Part shown: one piece after another, positions 25,208 to 34,945 of the stretch
Numbering within the stretch: position 1 is the first letter of the stretch
Layout of the letters: each line of letters opens with the position of its first letter
Assembly (NCBI GenBank): GCA_030834905.1
Contig: JAUQWZ010000028.1
Coordinates: forward strand, 1-64,000
Source of the DNA: Aggregatilineales bacterium
Lineage (GTDB): Bacteria; Chloroflexota; Anaerolineae; Aggregatilineales; Phototrophicaceae
Length of the DNA stretch: 64,000 nucleotides
Reading direction: 5' to 3'
Program-made: the position numbers and the translations under genes
The notes under the pieces: model-generated
What the model saw: only the letters and a program-made list of their open reading frames with translations
The model's database searches: none
What the model was told of the DNA's origin: nothing

Positions 25208-26127
25208 GGTGCTTCCTTATACTGCGTCACGTCCTGCGTCAAAGCGATAACATACGCTGTCAGTTCGTCGGCGATGCGTTCGTGAAACTCGTCAAAGGGC
25301 AGGATCGGCTGGCGCGTCCGGTCGGTGGCATAGATGCCCTGTCTGAACAGCAGCCGCTTGAAGAAGTGGATCGAAATATCCAGATGCTGGTTGGAAAACG
25401 CCAGCACCGGCAGCAGCCGGTAGAACAGCGCCCGCGCCGCGTCGCGATTGCCCGCGCTGTACAGGTCGAAGATGCGCGTGTAGATGGCGTGCATTCCGGT
25501 GGGCATAATGCTGTGAACGCCCCGATCCAGCGCTTCGATCATCTGCATGACCGCCCACCCGCCAGCGATATGCAGCCTGCCGCCGGTGGCTGCCAGCACC
25601 TGGCTGTACTTCACGCCTGCCGGTACGACCTCGATCTTGAGCGACTGAAACGACTCGATTTCGTCAAACAGCCTGACGATCAGCGGAATCGGCAGCCCGT
25701 AGCCGCCAAAGTCCCAGTCCTGAAGCATCAGGAACGGCGTTTGCGCCGCGATTTCACGGACGTTCGCGGCATAGCTGGACTCATCCTCAAATGGGATGCT
25801 GACCAATACACCATCACAGCCCGCGTCCATCAACCGCCGCGCCTGCTCGACCCGGTCTGCCTGCGCTGCCGCCGACGCGCCGCCAATGACCGGTCTGCGC
25901 CCGCCAGCCTGCGCGACCACCGTTCGCACCATCAGCAGGCGTTCGTCCGGTGACAATTTCGCGGTTTCGCTCGCCATTGCCGGCGCGAGAAACCCGGAAA
26001 CGCCCGCGTCGAGCGCCGAGGTCACGTTCCGCCTGAGCGAGTCGGGATCAAGCTGGTCATCGGGCGTAAACGGCGTGTTCAGTACCGTGACGATGCCGCG
26101 CAGGCGGTCTTGCAGATCGGTAAGCAT
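25204..26127 (-). CDS. DHDPS/NAL-family aldolase (copy 2)
   Basis: A 307-aa (beta/alpha)8 class I aldolase of the dihydrodipicolinate synthase/N-acetylneuraminate lyase superfamily. It shows GIVTVLNTPFTPDDQLD at the N-terminus, VSGFLAPAMASETAKLSPDE, and a Schiff-base Lys in FQSLKIEVVP. GGWAVMQMIEALDRGVHSIM replaces the usual GxxNVxP segment, so the substrate differs from DHDPS. In this operon the likely substrate is a 2-keto-3-deoxy sugar acid. It overlaps the SDR start by 4 bp. Confidence 0.85.
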   Translation of the reverse strand: MLTDLQDRLRGIVTVLNTPFTPDDQLDPDSLRRNVTSALDAGVSGFLAPAMASETAKLSPDERLLMVRTVVAQAGGRRPVIGGASAAAQADRVEQARRLMDAGCDGVLVSIPFEDESSYAANVREIAAQTPFLMLQDWDFGGYGLPIPLIVRLFDEIESFQSLKIEVVPAGVKYSQVLAATGGRLHIAGGWAVMQMIEALDRGVHSIMPTGMHAIYTRIFDLYSAGNRDAARALFYRLLPVLAFSNQHLDISIHFFKRLLFRQGIYATDRTRQPILPFDEFHERIADELTAYVIALTQDVTQYKEAP

Positions 26128-26139
26128 GGTCTGACGATG

Positions 26140-26982
26140 TTATCCCTTGATACCACTCCGGGCAATGCCTTCAATGAAATAGCGCTGAAGCACGACAAAG
26201 ACGATGATCGGCAGGAATGCCGCCAGCGCCGCGCCCGCCATACTCTGCCCGATGGACTGCTGCCCCTGCACCATGCCGGGGCGCAGGCTCAGGAACTGAG
26301 CGATACCCACCGGCAGCGTGCGGGCGGCGTCGGTGCGCGTCACGATCAGGGGCCAGAAGAAGCTGTTCCAGGTGCTCAGGAAGGTCAGGATGGCAACGGC
26401 GGTCAGCGCGGGACGCGCCAGCGGCAGCACCACCGACCACCAGATGCGCAGGCTGCTGGCACCGTCAATCCGCGCCGCTTCCTCTAGTTCAGCCGGAACG
26501 CTGAGGAAGAACTGGCGCATCAGAAACACGCCGGTCACGTTCGCGCCCGCCGGTAAAATCATCGCCCAATAGGTGTCGGTCAGTCCCATTCGCGAGAACA
26601 GGATGAACAGCGGCACGACGGTGATCTGGATGGGGACAAACAGCATCGACAGGATGATGGTGAACAGGATTCCCCGCCCGCGAAACTGCATCCGGGCGAA
26701 GGCATAGCCCGCCAGCGAATCGAGCAGCAGCACCAGCAGCGTGGCGGCAGTCGAAACGATCAGGCTGTTCAGCGTCCACTGCGCCATTGGATAGCGGTTG
26801 AGAATAGACTGGAAGTGTTCCAGCGTGAAGGTCTGCGGAATCCATTGAATTCCAGTCGAGATGATTTCGGATTCAGGCTTCAGGGACGTGGTCAGCATCC
26901 AGGCAATCGGTGCCAGCGCCAGCACGATCACAACCACCAGAACAGCGTACCAGGCAATGCGGCTCAATGTTCGCTTGCTCAT
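26140..26982 (-). CDS. Sugar ABC transporter permease (MalG/UgpE type)
   Basis: A 280-aa permease. MalG-type features are [20 protein letters not shown] after the first helix, the EAA loop [20 protein letters not shown] and the terminus [15 protein letters not shown]. Its start overlaps the partner permease stop by 4 bp (ATGA), so they are coupled. It is the second MalG-type subunit in this locus. Confidence 0.92.
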   Translation of the reverse strand: MSKRTLSRIAWYAVLVVVIVLALAPIAWMLTTSLKPESEIISTGIQWIPQTFTLEHFQSILNRYPMAQWTLNSLIVSTAATLLVLLLDSLAGYAFARMQFRGRGILFTIILSMLFVPIQITVVPLFILFSRMGLTDTYWAMILPAGANVTGVFLMRQFFLSVPAELEEAARIDGASSLRIWWSVVLPLARPALTAVAILTFLSTWNSFFWPLIVTRTDAARTLPVGIAQFLSLRPGMVQGQQSIGQSMAGAALAAFLPIIVFVVLQRYFIEGIARSGIKG

Positions 26983-27893
26983 GAAACTCCCTCCAGTCCC
27001 CGGCGGTACGCCCGCGTCTGGAATATGGCAACCACGACGAGGATCAGGAACAGCACGACCGCGATGGCGGAGCCGTAGCCAAACTTCTGATACTGGAATG
27101 ACTGGGTGTAAATGTACTGAACGAGGGTCAGGGTTGCCGTACCCGGTCCCCCGGAAGTCATCACGTAGACCTGATCGAAAATCTGAAATGAATTGATGAT
27201 AGTCAGCATCAGGACGACAAACATGGTCGGTGCCAGCATCGGCAGCGTGACGAACCGGAAGGCATTAACCGTGTTCGCGCCGTCAATCCGCGCCGCCTCA
27301 TAAAGTTCTTCGGGAATATCCTGCAAGCCCGCGAGGAAAAGCACCATGTTGTAGCCCACCGTCCACCAGACGGTCGCCAGGATGATGCCAGCCAGGGCGA
27401 AGCGCTCGCTCACCAACCAGGGCGTCGCCACGCCGGTATAGGCGTTCAGCAAGCCAAAGTCTTTATCCAGAATCCATGTCCAGACAACGCCCACAACCGT
27501 AGACATCACCACATACGGCGTGAACACCGCCACCCGACCAACTGCCCTGCCCCTCATGCGCTGGTTCAGGAACAGCGCCAGCATCAGTCCCATAACGAGC
27601 AGGACGGGGACGGTGATGACCGAAAACACAAGGGTATTCCTGAGCGCGACTCCAAAAACAGTATCGCGCAGCAGCATCGCTTCAAAGTTGCGCAGCCCCA
27701 CCCACTGTGGGCTGCCGACCGCCTGCCAGTTGGTCAGCGAAATGCCAAGCCCGGCGAGCGAGGGACCCAGCCGAAAGAGCAGAAACACCAGGATGTATGG
27801 CAGCACGAATAAATAAGGCGTGGCGCGGGCGGTAGTTCGCGCTCCATCTTTGATCCCCGCCGCGCGTCGAGCAGTCTGTGGCAAAACCGCCAT
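26979..27893 (-). CDS. Sugar ABC transporter permease (UgpA/MalF type)
   Basis: A 304-aa permease with six membrane segments. It has [20 protein letters not shown] at the first helix, the EAA loop [20 protein letters not shown] and [19 protein letters not shown] near the C-terminus. It is preceded by the binding-protein gene and an intercistronic hairpin. No ATPase is encoded nearby. Confidence 0.92.
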   Translation of the reverse strand: MAVLPQTARRAAGIKDGARTTARATPYLFVLPYILVFLLFRLGPSLAGLGISLTNWQAVGSPQWVGLRNFEAMLLRDTVFGVALRNTLVFSVITVPVLLVMGLMLALFLNQRMRGRAVGRVAVFTPYVVMSTVVGVVWTWILDKDFGLLNAYTGVATPWLVSERFALAGIILATVWWTVGYNMVLFLAGLQDIPEELYEAARIDGANTVNAFRFVTLPMLAPTMFVVLMLTIINSFQIFDQVYVMTSGGPGTATLTLVQYIYTQSFQYQKFGYGSAIAVVLFLILVVVAIFQTRAYRRGLEGVS

Positions 27894-27918
27894 CGCAATG
27901 CCTCCTTGACCTGAGACA

Positions 27919-27951
27919 AACCTGCCCCAACCAGAAAGGTCAGGGCAGGTT
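27919..27951 (-). promoter_or_regulatory. Intercistronic hairpin in the second ABC operon
   Basis: A 9-bp stem (AACCTGCCC / GGGCAGGTT) with a 15-nt loop, without a T-run, in the 73-bp gap between the binding protein stop and the first permease start. It has the same position and logic as the hairpin at 17421-17459. Confidence 0.7.
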
Positions 27952-27966
27952 CATCAAACAGACGAG

Positions 27967-29262
27967 TTACGGAATCGAGAGGATACCTGTGATCGCGCTG
28001 CAGGCAGCCTCTACCTCGGTGCGGATGTCGGCATTTTCCAGAATGATGCGCTGTCCCATCACGTTCATGGGTGACGGCGCGTTCGCGGCGAAGATTTCGT
28101 TGAATTTCGGAATGTTCGGCAGCAGTTCCTGGTACTGGAGCGTCTCAACAAAAGCATCGCGCCCAACCAGTTCCCCGTAGCCTTCCGATTCAATCACGTC
28201 GTGGCGTACCGGAAGCTGACCGGAAGCCAGCCAGCCGAGCGAGTTTGAACCCAGCCACTCGATGAAGTCAACAGCCGCTTCGCGCTTGTCGGGATCGCCA
28301 TAAACCGGCAGCGTGAAGGTATGCCCGCTGCCCCAGGTCGCTGGCTCGTCGAAGATCGTCGGATAGCCCGCTGTTGCCCAGTTGAAGCCGCTTTCTTCAG
28401 CCGCCGCTTCCATTGCCGGAATCTGCCACGGTCCATCCACCAGCATGGCGGTGCGCCCGGTCAGGAAGTCGCGGGCGTAGTCAGTCTGTCCCTGCGGCGC
28501 GGCATAATGCACGTAGACCAGATCCTGAAGCCACTGCCACGCTTGGGTTGCCTTGTCGGTATCCATGACGCACTGCGTACCGTCTTCGGAGAGCAGTTCG
28601 CCGCCAAGCTGATTATAGAGCGCGTACCACTGATAGAAAGCGTGGTGGTTGGTGTGCATATTGATGGCGTACTGGACGATATTCTCAGGATCGAAGCCCT
28701 CGTCGCCAGGGTGATTGCCGTCGGCGTCCAGCGTCAGCAGCCGCATGGCTTCCAGCATTTCTTCCTGATTGGTCGGGAATTCTTCAATGCCCGCCGCCTC
28801 AAACAGATCGACGTTGTAGTACACGCCGTGTACGCCCAGGTCAAACGGCAAGCCGTACATGGTGTCGTTGTAGAACTGGAGTTCCCACGCCTTAGGCAGA
28901 TAGGCATCTTCCGTGTAAACCTCAGAAGTCGCCACCAGTTCTGTCACCGGCTCGATCAAGCCCAGTTCCACGAACTGCGCGATCTCCTGAGGGTGCATCG
29001 ACATGATATCGGGTGCCTGCTGCGCGCTGCCCGCCGCAATGAACTGGTCGAACAGAGGCGACCACTGCTGAACGCTGAGGTTCACCTGAACGCCGGGGTT
29101 CGCGGCATTGTACTCATCCACCAACTCCTGCATGATGGTGCCATCGGGACCCGTCCAGCCGCCCCAGAATTCGAGCGTCACTGGCTCCTGCGCCAGCCCG
29201 ACCCCAACCGAAAGCAATACCGACAGAACGACGATCAGGATAGCAAGAATAGGTTTACGCAT
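27967..29262 (-). CDS. Sugar ABC transporter substrate-binding protein (CUT1)
   Basis: A 431-aa extracellular binding protein. The signal peptide is MRKPILAILIVVLSVLLSV followed by GVGLAQE, with cleavage near residue 25. The mature part starts VTLEFWGGWTGPDG and has SVQQWSPLFDQFIAAG, PFDLGVHGVYYNVDLFEAAG and MLVDGPWQIPAME. The gap upstream to the aldolase gene is 108 bp and holds a GTCTG-TAA-CAGAC palindrome at 29290-29302, a possible internal control site. It is a clear paralogue in type, but not a recent copy, of the protein at 16103. Confidence 0.92.
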   Translation of the reverse strand: MRKPILAILIVVLSVLLSVGVGLAQEPVTLEFWGGWTGPDGTIMQELVDEYNAANPGVQVNLSVQQWSPLFDQFIAAGSAQQAPDIMSMHPQEIAQFVELGLIEPVTELVATSEVYTEDAYLPKAWELQFYNDTMYGLPFDLGVHGVYYNVDLFEAAGIEEFPTNQEEMLEAMRLLTLDADGNHPGDEGFDPENIVQYAINMHTNHHAFYQWYALYNQLGGELLSEDGTQCVMDTDKATQAWQWLQDLVYVHYAAPQGQTDYARDFLTGRTAMLVDGPWQIPAMEAAAEESGFNWATAGYPTIFDEPATWGSGHTFTLPVYGDPDKREAAVDFIEWLGSNSLGWLASGQLPVRHDVIESEGYGELVGRDAFVETLQYQELLPNIPKFNEIFAANAPSPMNVMGQRIILENADIRTEVEAACSAITGILSIP

Positions 29263-29370
29263 TTTGTCTTCCTTTAACTAATCACTACGGTCTGTAACAG
29301 ACGATACAATACGAGGACAGTGTTTTTGCTTCTGGCGATCACCTCCTTCGCGCTATGCCTTCAAACAGCG

Positions 29371-30273
29371 TTATGGCGTCACAAACACGCCCAGGTTCGA
29401 TATTTCCTGCCACGATGACTCGACCTTTTCGGCTGATGCCGGGCGCAGCGGCTGCCGAACCGTTCCGATGGAGACTCCTCGCCTGGCGCACATCGCCTTG
29501 AAAAGCGACAAGTCGGCACCGTCTCCGAGTATGCGCCGCACTTCATCCAGTTGTGCCTGAAGCGCCCGCGCTGAAACCAGATCGCCCTGACGGACGGCAT
29601 TGACGATGCCGACGATCAGCTCCGGCACGAAATTGGCATTGCCGGACACGCAGGCGTCCAGCCCAATCGCCTGCCCCGCCATGATCAGGCTGTCAGGTCC
29701 GCTGGCGGTGTTGAATTCGCCGTCGCGCAGGCGGCGGCAGGCAAACAGCGTCGCCAGCGACCCGCTGCTGTCCTTCAGCCCGGTGACGTTCGAGCAGGCT
29801 TCCGCCAGCCGGAACACCATCTCGGTGGAGAGTCCGTTCGGCGTGACGCCGGGATTGTTGTAGAGGTAAATCGGGAAGTCGGGCACCGCGCTGGCGACGG
29901 CGACATAATGGTCATACAGCGCCTCGGCAGACAGGGTGTAGAAATAGGGCGGCACAATCGCCGCCGCCTGCGCGCCACTGTCGCGGGCGTGCCGCGTCAG
30001 CGCGGTGGTTTCCGCCGTCGTAATCGCCCCGGTATGGATGATGACCGGAATGCGCCCGCCTGCATGGCGAATCACCAGCGCGGCGGCAGCGCGGCGCTCG
30101 TCAGTCGTCATTAACGGACCTTCACCGGTTGTGCCCAGCGGAAACAGACCGGACACGCCGGATGCGACCAGGAAATTCGTGAGGCGTTCAATCCCCGCTT
30201 CATCAACCGACCCCGCCGTATCAAACGGCGTCAGCATCGGCACAATGACTCCAGAAATCCGCAGCTTGCTCAT
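29371..30273 (-). CDS. DHDPS/KDG-aldolase family protein (copy 1)
   Basis: A 300-aa class I aldolase. It has GVIVPMLTPFDTAGSVDEAG at the N-terminus and GLFPLGTTGEGPLMTTDERR (the GTTGE loop). PDFPIYLYNNPGVTPNGLS carries the active-site Tyr and NNP, and the Schiff-base Lys lies in VTGLKDSSGS. The motifs are closer to true DHDPS/KDG aldolase than copy 2. In this locus, cleavage of 2-keto-3-deoxygluconate to pyruvate and glyceraldehyde is the best guess, since no KDG kinase is seen. The start lies 3 bp after the BNR gene stop. Confidence 0.87.
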   Translation of the reverse strand: MSKLRISGVIVPMLTPFDTAGSVDEAGIERLTNFLVASGVSGLFPLGTTGEGPLMTTDERRAAAALVIRHAGGRIPVIIHTGAITTAETTALTRHARDSGAQAAAIVPPYFYTLSAEALYDHYVAVASAVPDFPIYLYNNPGVTPNGLSTEMVFRLAEACSNVTGLKDSSGSLATLFACRRLRDGEFNTASGPDSLIMAGQAIGLDACVSGNANFVPELIVGIVNAVRQGDLVSARALQAQLDEVRRILGDGADLSLFKAMCARRGVSIGTVRQPLRPASAEKVESSWQEISNLGVFVTP

Positions 30274-30276
30274 CGG

Positions 30277-31242
30277 CTAACAGCCTCCTCGAAGCCAGTC
30301 TTCATCGAACTGCACATAGTGGATATGCTCGCGCTTATAGGTGTATACCAGATGCAGCGTGCCGTCTGCCCGCTGCGCCAGCGTCGGATAGGAAAACTCG
30401 CCGTTGTCGGTTTCAATGGGCTGGATACAGTCCCAGCGTTCATCCTCGCCCGATAACGACAGGCACAAGGGCGTGCGCAAGGTGTCGCTGTTGTTGAATG
30501 CCAGCACCAGATTGCCGTTGGTTTGCCGCAGCAGATCGATGCCGGAATTGGGGTTGGGCAGCATCGTCGGCGTCAGTTCCGCCCAGCTATCGCCGCCATC
30601 GGACGAGGTTGTTCGCCAGATGACGCCGCCCCTGCCGCCCGTTCGCAGATAGCAGAGCAGGCTTCCGTCGCCGCGTTGTACCACGCAGGGATGAATATTG
30701 CCCGAAGGCGACGCCAGCGGCGTCGAAAGTCGCCAGGTCGCGCCGTCGTCGTCGGAAATCATCATGCGCGACTGCCAGGTATTCTCGTCGTAAGCCGGAA
30801 CGATGATCCGGCTGCCGGTGACCAGCGCCCGGCTGCGGAACATCAAGCCGGGATAGTCGAAAAGCTGCACCGGCGCTTCCCACGTCACGCCGCCGTCGCG
30901 CGATTTCTGTAAGTATGGCTGAACGCTCGTCCAGTCCGTCGCCATAATAACGACGAAGAACAGCCACAATTCACCGTTGGGGCGCGGCAGCAGCACCGGC
31001 TGTCCGAGCGAATGATCGGGGATATCGGCGATCACGCGCGGCTTAGACCAGCTATCCGAGCCAGCAGCCAGATTGCAAGCCAGCAGCGCCACGTTAGGCG
31101 AGGTTTCGTAATAGCCGCCCATCCAGGCAGTCATCAGCTCGCCGCCGCCAATGTCTGTCAGCGTCGCGCAGTGGGCAAACGGGCGTTCATACATCCGGTC
31201 AAACACCGGCATACTGACCTGAGGGGGGCTGATCGGGTTCAT
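30277..31242 (-). CDS. BNR-repeat sialidase-like glycoside hydrolase
   Basis: A 321-aa beta-propeller protein of the BNR_2/sialidase superfamily. Asp-box-type repeats are [16 protein letters not shown] and SSDGGDSW. Late motifs NPNSGIDLL and [18 protein letters not shown] are typical of the family. It has no signal peptide and no lectin domain. Many such proteins in uronate loci do not act on sialic acid, so I call the fold, not the substrate. It overlaps the regulator stop by 4 bp (ATGA). Confidence 0.8.
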   Translation of the reverse strand: MNPISPPQVSMPVFDRMYERPFAHCATLTDIGGGELMTAWMGGYYETSPNVALLACNLAAGSDSWSKPRVIADIPDHSLGQPVLLPRPNGELWLFFVVIMATDWTSVQPYLQKSRDGGVTWEAPVQLFDYPGLMFRSRALVTGSRIIVPAYDENTWQSRMMISDDDGATWRLSTPLASPSGNIHPCVVQRGDGSLLCYLRTGGRGGVIWRTTSSDGGDSWAELTPTMLPNPNSGIDLLRQTNGNLVLAFNNSDTLRTPLCLSLSGEDERWDCIQPIETDNGEFSYPTLAQRADGTLHLVYTYKREHIHYVQFDEDWLRGGC

Positions 31243-32021
31243 CGCGCGGCTGCCCTGCCTAGCGTTACTCGCGGTGGGATATAGCCCATGTGGCGCGAAA
31301 TTTCCTGCGCCGTTTGAGCAACACTCGCGGCAATCGACTCCAGCCGCAAGCCGACGATTTCCTCATCACTACCGCTGACGCTGCACGCGCCCAGAACGCC
31401 GCCGCGCTCATCAAAGACCGGCGCGCCGACACAGTAAGTATGCGCCTCGTGTTCCTGATTGTCTACGGCGTAGCCACACGCGCGTGTGAGTGCCAGCGCC
31501 TGCTTCAGCCTGTCCAGATCGGTGATGGTGTTCGGCGTATGCCGGGTGAGCGCCGCATCCTGATACATTCGGTCTACTTCTTCCGGCGGAAGAAACGCCA
31601 GCGCCGCCTTGCCCACTGACGTACAGTGCATTTCGGCGCGCTCGCCGACCGCCGTTCGCGCTACCAACCGCTGCGATGATTCGATGGCATAGATATAGAG
31701 CACATGACAGCCATCCCGGACGGTCAGATAGACCGACTCGTGGCAGCTATCGGCAAGCTGGCGCAGCAGCGGCGCGGCGCGGTCGCGCAGCTCGACGTTT
31801 ACCCGCACGTTCTGCGTGAGTCCGATAATCGCCGTACCCAGCGCGTAGTGATCACTATCCGCTTTTTCGATGTAGCCTGCGGCAACGAGAGTATTGAGCA
31901 GGTTGTGAGTGGTGCTTTTGGGCATGTTCAGCCGCTGGCTGATTTCCCGAAGCGGCAGGCGCGGCTCAACCGGAGAAAACAATTCCATTATTTTGAGGGC
32001 TTTAACCACTGAAAGAATCAT
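31239..32021 (-). CDS. IclR-family transcriptional regulator
   Basis: A 260-aa regulator. The N-terminal winged helix ([20 protein letters not shown]) is followed by an IclR effector domain ([46 protein letters not shown]). IclR proteins often bind sugar acids and repress uronate pathways. I chose ATG 32021 because the ATG at 32045 lies inside the operator-like palindrome at 32040-32054. It is the first gene of the minus operon and faces the sulfatase operon, so it could control both. Confidence 0.88.
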   Translation of the reverse strand: MILSVVKALKIMELFSPVEPRLPLREISQRLNMPKSTTHNLLNTLVAAGYIEKADSDHYALGTAIIGLTQNVRVNVELRDRAAPLLRQLADSCHESVYLTVRDGCHVLYIYAIESSQRLVARTAVGERAEMHCTSVGKAALAFLPPEEVDRMYQDAALTRHTPNTITDLDRLKQALALTRACGYAVDNQEHEAHTYCVGAPVFDERGGVLGACSVSGSDEEIVGLRLESIAASVAQTAQEISRHMGYIPPRVTLGRAAAR

Positions 32022-32039
32022 AGTCGGCTGCTCACAGCG

Positions 32040-32054
32040 TTCCACAATATGGAA
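32040..32054. promoter_or_regulatory. IclR-type operator candidate
   Basis: An inverted repeat TTCCA-CAATA-TGGAA, the arm sequence and 5-nt spacing typical of IclR-family sites. It lies 19-33 bp upstream of the chosen iclR start and downstream of the minus promoter at 32111-32084, which would suit autorepression. Confidence 0.65.
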
Positions 32055-32083
32055 TATAGTTCAGCGATGTTGAGTACGCTTCT

Positions 32084-32111
32084 ATGATACCGTCTTCAAA
32101 TGAAATGTCAA
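32084..32111 (-). promoter_or_regulatory. Promoter of the IclR operon
   Basis: Minus-strand TTGACA (32111-32106), 16-bp spacer, TATCAT (32089-32084). The predicted start is near 32077, putting the IclR palindrome about 25 bp into the transcript. Confidence 0.65.
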
Positions 32112-32139
32112 ACAACCGCCGCGATTTTCACCATTTTTT

Positions 32140-32176
32140 CAACATGTTGCAAATAGCATTACTTAATGCCTATAAT
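32140..32176 (+). promoter_or_regulatory. Promoter of the sulfatase operon with overlapping palindrome
   Basis: Plus-strand TTGCAA (32147-32152), 18-bp spacer, TATAAT (32171-32176). A perfect 10-bp palindrome CAACATGTTG (32140-32149) overlaps the -35 box, where a bound repressor would block polymerase. It drives the FGE gene, whose ATG is 68 bp past the -10. Confidence 0.65.
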
Positions 32177-32243
32177 GAAAAATCGTCGATTCCACTGACA
32201 TCGCAGACGAAACATCTCCAGGCGCTAAAGGTTCATAATCGAT

Positions 32244-33173
32244 ATGCGAAATATGGTTTGGATTCCCGGCGGAACCTTCCTGATGGGTTCGGATAACTTT
32301 TACCCTGAGGAGAGTCCCGTTCACCGCGTCGCCGTCGATGGCTTCTGGATGGATGAACAGCAGGTAACCAATGCCGAGTTTCGCCGGTTCGCGCAGGAGA
32401 CGGGCTATGTTACGCTCGCCGAGCGCCCACCAAATCCCAGCGATTATCCGGGTATCGACCCGACGCTGCTTGTGCCCGGTTCGCTCGTCTTTCAACGCCC
32501 CTCACGCCGCGTCAGCCTCAACGATTATCGCCTGTGGTGGGCATACCTGCCCGGTGCCTGCTGGAAACATCCCGAAGGACCCACCAGCACGCTCAACGGA
32601 CGTGAGAGGCATCCGGTAGTGCATATCGCCTATGCGGATGCCGAAGCCTATGCAGCATGGGCGGGAAAACAGCTTCCCACAGAAGCGGAATGGGAGTTTG
32701 CCGCGCGCGGGGGGCTGGATGGAGCAGCCTATGTGTGGGGTGACGAGTTCGCGCCCAAAGGACGCATGATGGCAAACACCTGGCAGGGCGAGTTCCCCTG
32801 GCAAAACCTGGCAACCGATGGCTACGAAGGCACGTCGCCAGTTCGCACATTTCCCCCGAACGGCTACGGGCTGTACGACATGGCGGGAAATGTATGGGAG
32901 TGGACGAGCGATTTCTTCACCCCGCGTCACCCGAACGAGGTCATCAAATCGTGCTGCATCCCACGCAACCCCAGGGTGGAAGCAGCAGAGCAGAGTCTGG
33001 TCGGAAATCTGCCGGGCATAGATATCCCGCGCAAAGTGCTGAAGGGCGGTTCGCATTTGTGCGCGCCCAACTACTGCTTACGCTATCGACCCGCCGCCCG
33101 GCAAGGCGAGATGGTCGATTCTGCGGCAAGCCATATCGGCTTCCGCTGTATCGTTCGAGAGCAGAATTCTTAA
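32244..33173 (+). CDS. Formylglycine-generating enzyme (SUMF1/FGE family)
   Basis: A 309-aa sulfatase-activating enzyme. It has WIPGGTFLMGSDNFYPEESP at the start, QLPTEAEWEFAARGG, and YGLYDMAGNVWEWTSDFF. The copper-binding cysteine pair of true FGEs is present: C273 and C278 in GGSHLCAPNYCLRYR. The closing SHIGFRCI is conserved. This distinguishes it from non-catalytic SUMF1-domain proteins. It converts the sulfatase Cys to formylglycine, and the adjacent sulfatase is the evident client. No signal peptide is visible, so modification should be cytoplasmic. First gene of its operon, behind a sigma70-like promoter. Confidence 0.9.
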   Translation: MRNMVWIPGGTFLMGSDNFYPEESPVHRVAVDGFWMDEQQVTNAEFRRFAQETGYVTLAERPPNPSDYPGIDPTLLVPGSLVFQRPSRRVSLNDYRLWWAYLPGACWKHPEGPTSTLNGRERHPVVHIAYADAEAYAAWAGKQLPTEAEWEFAARGGLDGAAYVWGDEFAPKGRMMANTWQGEFPWQNLATDGYEGTSPVRTFPPNGYGLYDMAGNVWEWTSDFFTPRHPNEVIKSCCIPRNPRVEAAEQSLVGNLPGIDIPRKVLKGGSHLCAPNYCLRYRPAARQGEMVDSAASHIGFRCIVREQNS

Positions 33174-33185
33174 AGGAGTAAAGAG

Positions 33186-34847
33186 ATGAGTCAGGCAGCC
33201 GAAGGTCGTAAGAAGCGCCCCAACTTCCTGATCCTGTGTATGGATCAGTGGCAAACTCACATGGGGTTACCTGACGATGTGCGTTTCCCAGCGATGGAGC
33301 GCCTTGAAGCACAAGGGGTGAGCTTCGACCACCAATATTGCAGCGATCCGATCTGTACGCCATCACGAGCGACGATGTGGACAGGCGTACACGCTAACCT
33401 GACCGGGGTGCAGGAGAACACGAATCAGGCATGGATTGAGGAACTAACCCACGACATTCCCACTATTGGTCAAATGCTGCGCGAGCAGGGCTACTACACC
33501 GCCTTCAAGGGCAAGTGGCACCTGTCGTGGTTAGAACACAGCGAGGACGCGCTCGAAGCGTATGGCTTCTCTGACTTCCAGCAGTGGGGTGAGATGTACG
33601 GATCTCCATTGGAAGGCGAGAAGCTCGATGGAACCGCTGCCTTTCAGACTGTCGATTGGCTGGAGACGAAAGCTCCAACCCTTGACCAGCCCTGGTTACA
33701 TATATGCAGTCTCATTAACCCACACGACATCATGTTCTATCTGCCAGACCCGATTGAAATGCCACCGCCCGGCGGCATGGGTCCGCTCAAAACGCCGCAG
33801 CAGCGGCTCGGCTGGTTTGACATGGAGTGGGACGTCGGCTTGCCGGACAACTATGATGACGATTTCAATCTCCAGCCATTCGGGGTGCTGGCATACAGAG
33901 ACAGCATTGATGCTACCTACGGTCACATTCCCGAAGATCGTCCCGATCTGTGGATCAAGCGCCGCAACTATCTTGTCAACTGTATGCGCCTGGTGGATTT
34001 GCAGTTCAACAAAATACTCGAAGCGCTGGATCGCCAGAACCTATGGGACAACACGGTTGTGATCTTCACCGGCGATCATGGCGAAATGAATGGCGCGCAT
34101 CGATTGCAGCAGAAAGGCGCCATTACTTACGATGAGGCGGCAGTGGTCAATCTGACAGTCTGCGCGCCGGGCGCGCCCCAGAACAAGCGAACCGCCGCCG
34201 TCGGTTCCCATCTCGATCTCGCGCCGACGCTGCTTGAGTTCTCCGGCTTGAGTGAGCAGGAAATCCACGAACGCTACCCGCAGTTGAAGGGGCGGAGTCT
34301 GAAGCGAGTCATACTCAACCCGGACGATACTGGTCCACGCGGCAGCGTGAACGCGCCCGGCGACGGCGCGCTTTACTGCAGCGACCTGCTGCAATCGCTT
34401 GATTTGGAATATGCCAAAACGGGCGCGTTTGGAACGCTGAGCACAATGGATCTGTCACCCGGCAATCAATTTACCGACGCGAAAAAGCGGATCAAGGCGG
34501 TGGGAGCAGAGTACGGCGCGCCGGACTACAGCAAGCGGACGTTCTTCCGCACTGTCGTTGACGGGCAGTATAAGCTGGCGCGCTGGTTCAGTCCGCTGGA
34601 ATACGGCAATCCGTCTACCCTCGACGAGCTGTACGCGACCAGTGACGTAGGACTTTACGATCTCGTGAATGACCCCGGCGAACTGGAAAACATCGGGCAT
34701 CCAGAGCATCCTGAACATGACCCGGCGCTGGTCGAGCGAATGCTCAGGAAATTACATGCGCTGGTGGAACACGAGATCGGTGACGACCACGCTCCCTTCG
34801 ACCTCGATATGTTCGGCACGAGAGAGGTCAAATACAAAAAGGCGTAG
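33186..34847 (+). CDS. Type I sulfatase (Cys-type)
   Basis: A 553-aa arylsulfatase-fold enzyme. The formylglycine motif is C57-T-P-S-R61 within SDPICTPSRATMWTG. Metal ligands are MDQW near residue 20 and FTGDHGEMNGAH near 295. The C-terminal subdomain has ELYATSDVGLYDLVNDPGE. It removes sulfate from a sugar, and the substrate class cannot be fixed from sequence. AAAGGAG lies before ATG, 12 bp behind the FGE stop, so enzyme and activator are co-expressed. No signal peptide is visible, implying desulfation inside the cell. Confidence 0.9.
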   Translation: MSQAAEGRKKRPNFLILCMDQWQTHMGLPDDVRFPAMERLEAQGVSFDHQYCSDPICTPSRATMWTGVHANLTGVQENTNQAWIEELTHDIPTIGQMLREQGYYTAFKGKWHLSWLEHSEDALEAYGFSDFQQWGEMYGSPLEGEKLDGTAAFQTVDWLETKAPTLDQPWLHICSLINPHDIMFYLPDPIEMPPPGGMGPLKTPQQRLGWFDMEWDVGLPDNYDDDFNLQPFGVLAYRDSIDATYGHIPEDRPDLWIKRRNYLVNCMRLVDLQFNKILEALDRQNLWDNTVVIFTGDHGEMNGAHRLQQKGAITYDEAAVVNLTVCAPGAPQNKRTAAVGSHLDLAPTLLEFSGLSEQEIHERYPQLKGRSLKRVILNPDDTGPRGSVNAPGDGALYCSDLLQSLDLEYAKTGAFGTLSTMDLSPGNQFTDAKKRIKAVGAEYGAPDYSKRTFFRTVVDGQYKLARWFSPLEYGNPSTLDELYATSDVGLYDLVNDPGELENIGHPEHPEHDPALVERMLRKLHALVEHEIGDDHAPFDLDMFGTREVKYKKA

Positions 34848-34945
34848 GCGAGTGCCGCGCCGGAAGGACAAACAGCGTGCTTGAAGCGCTCTGGGAACAA
34901 TTCCAAACTCGTCTCCATTCAGGCAGGGAAGGAACGGCTTGAGTC

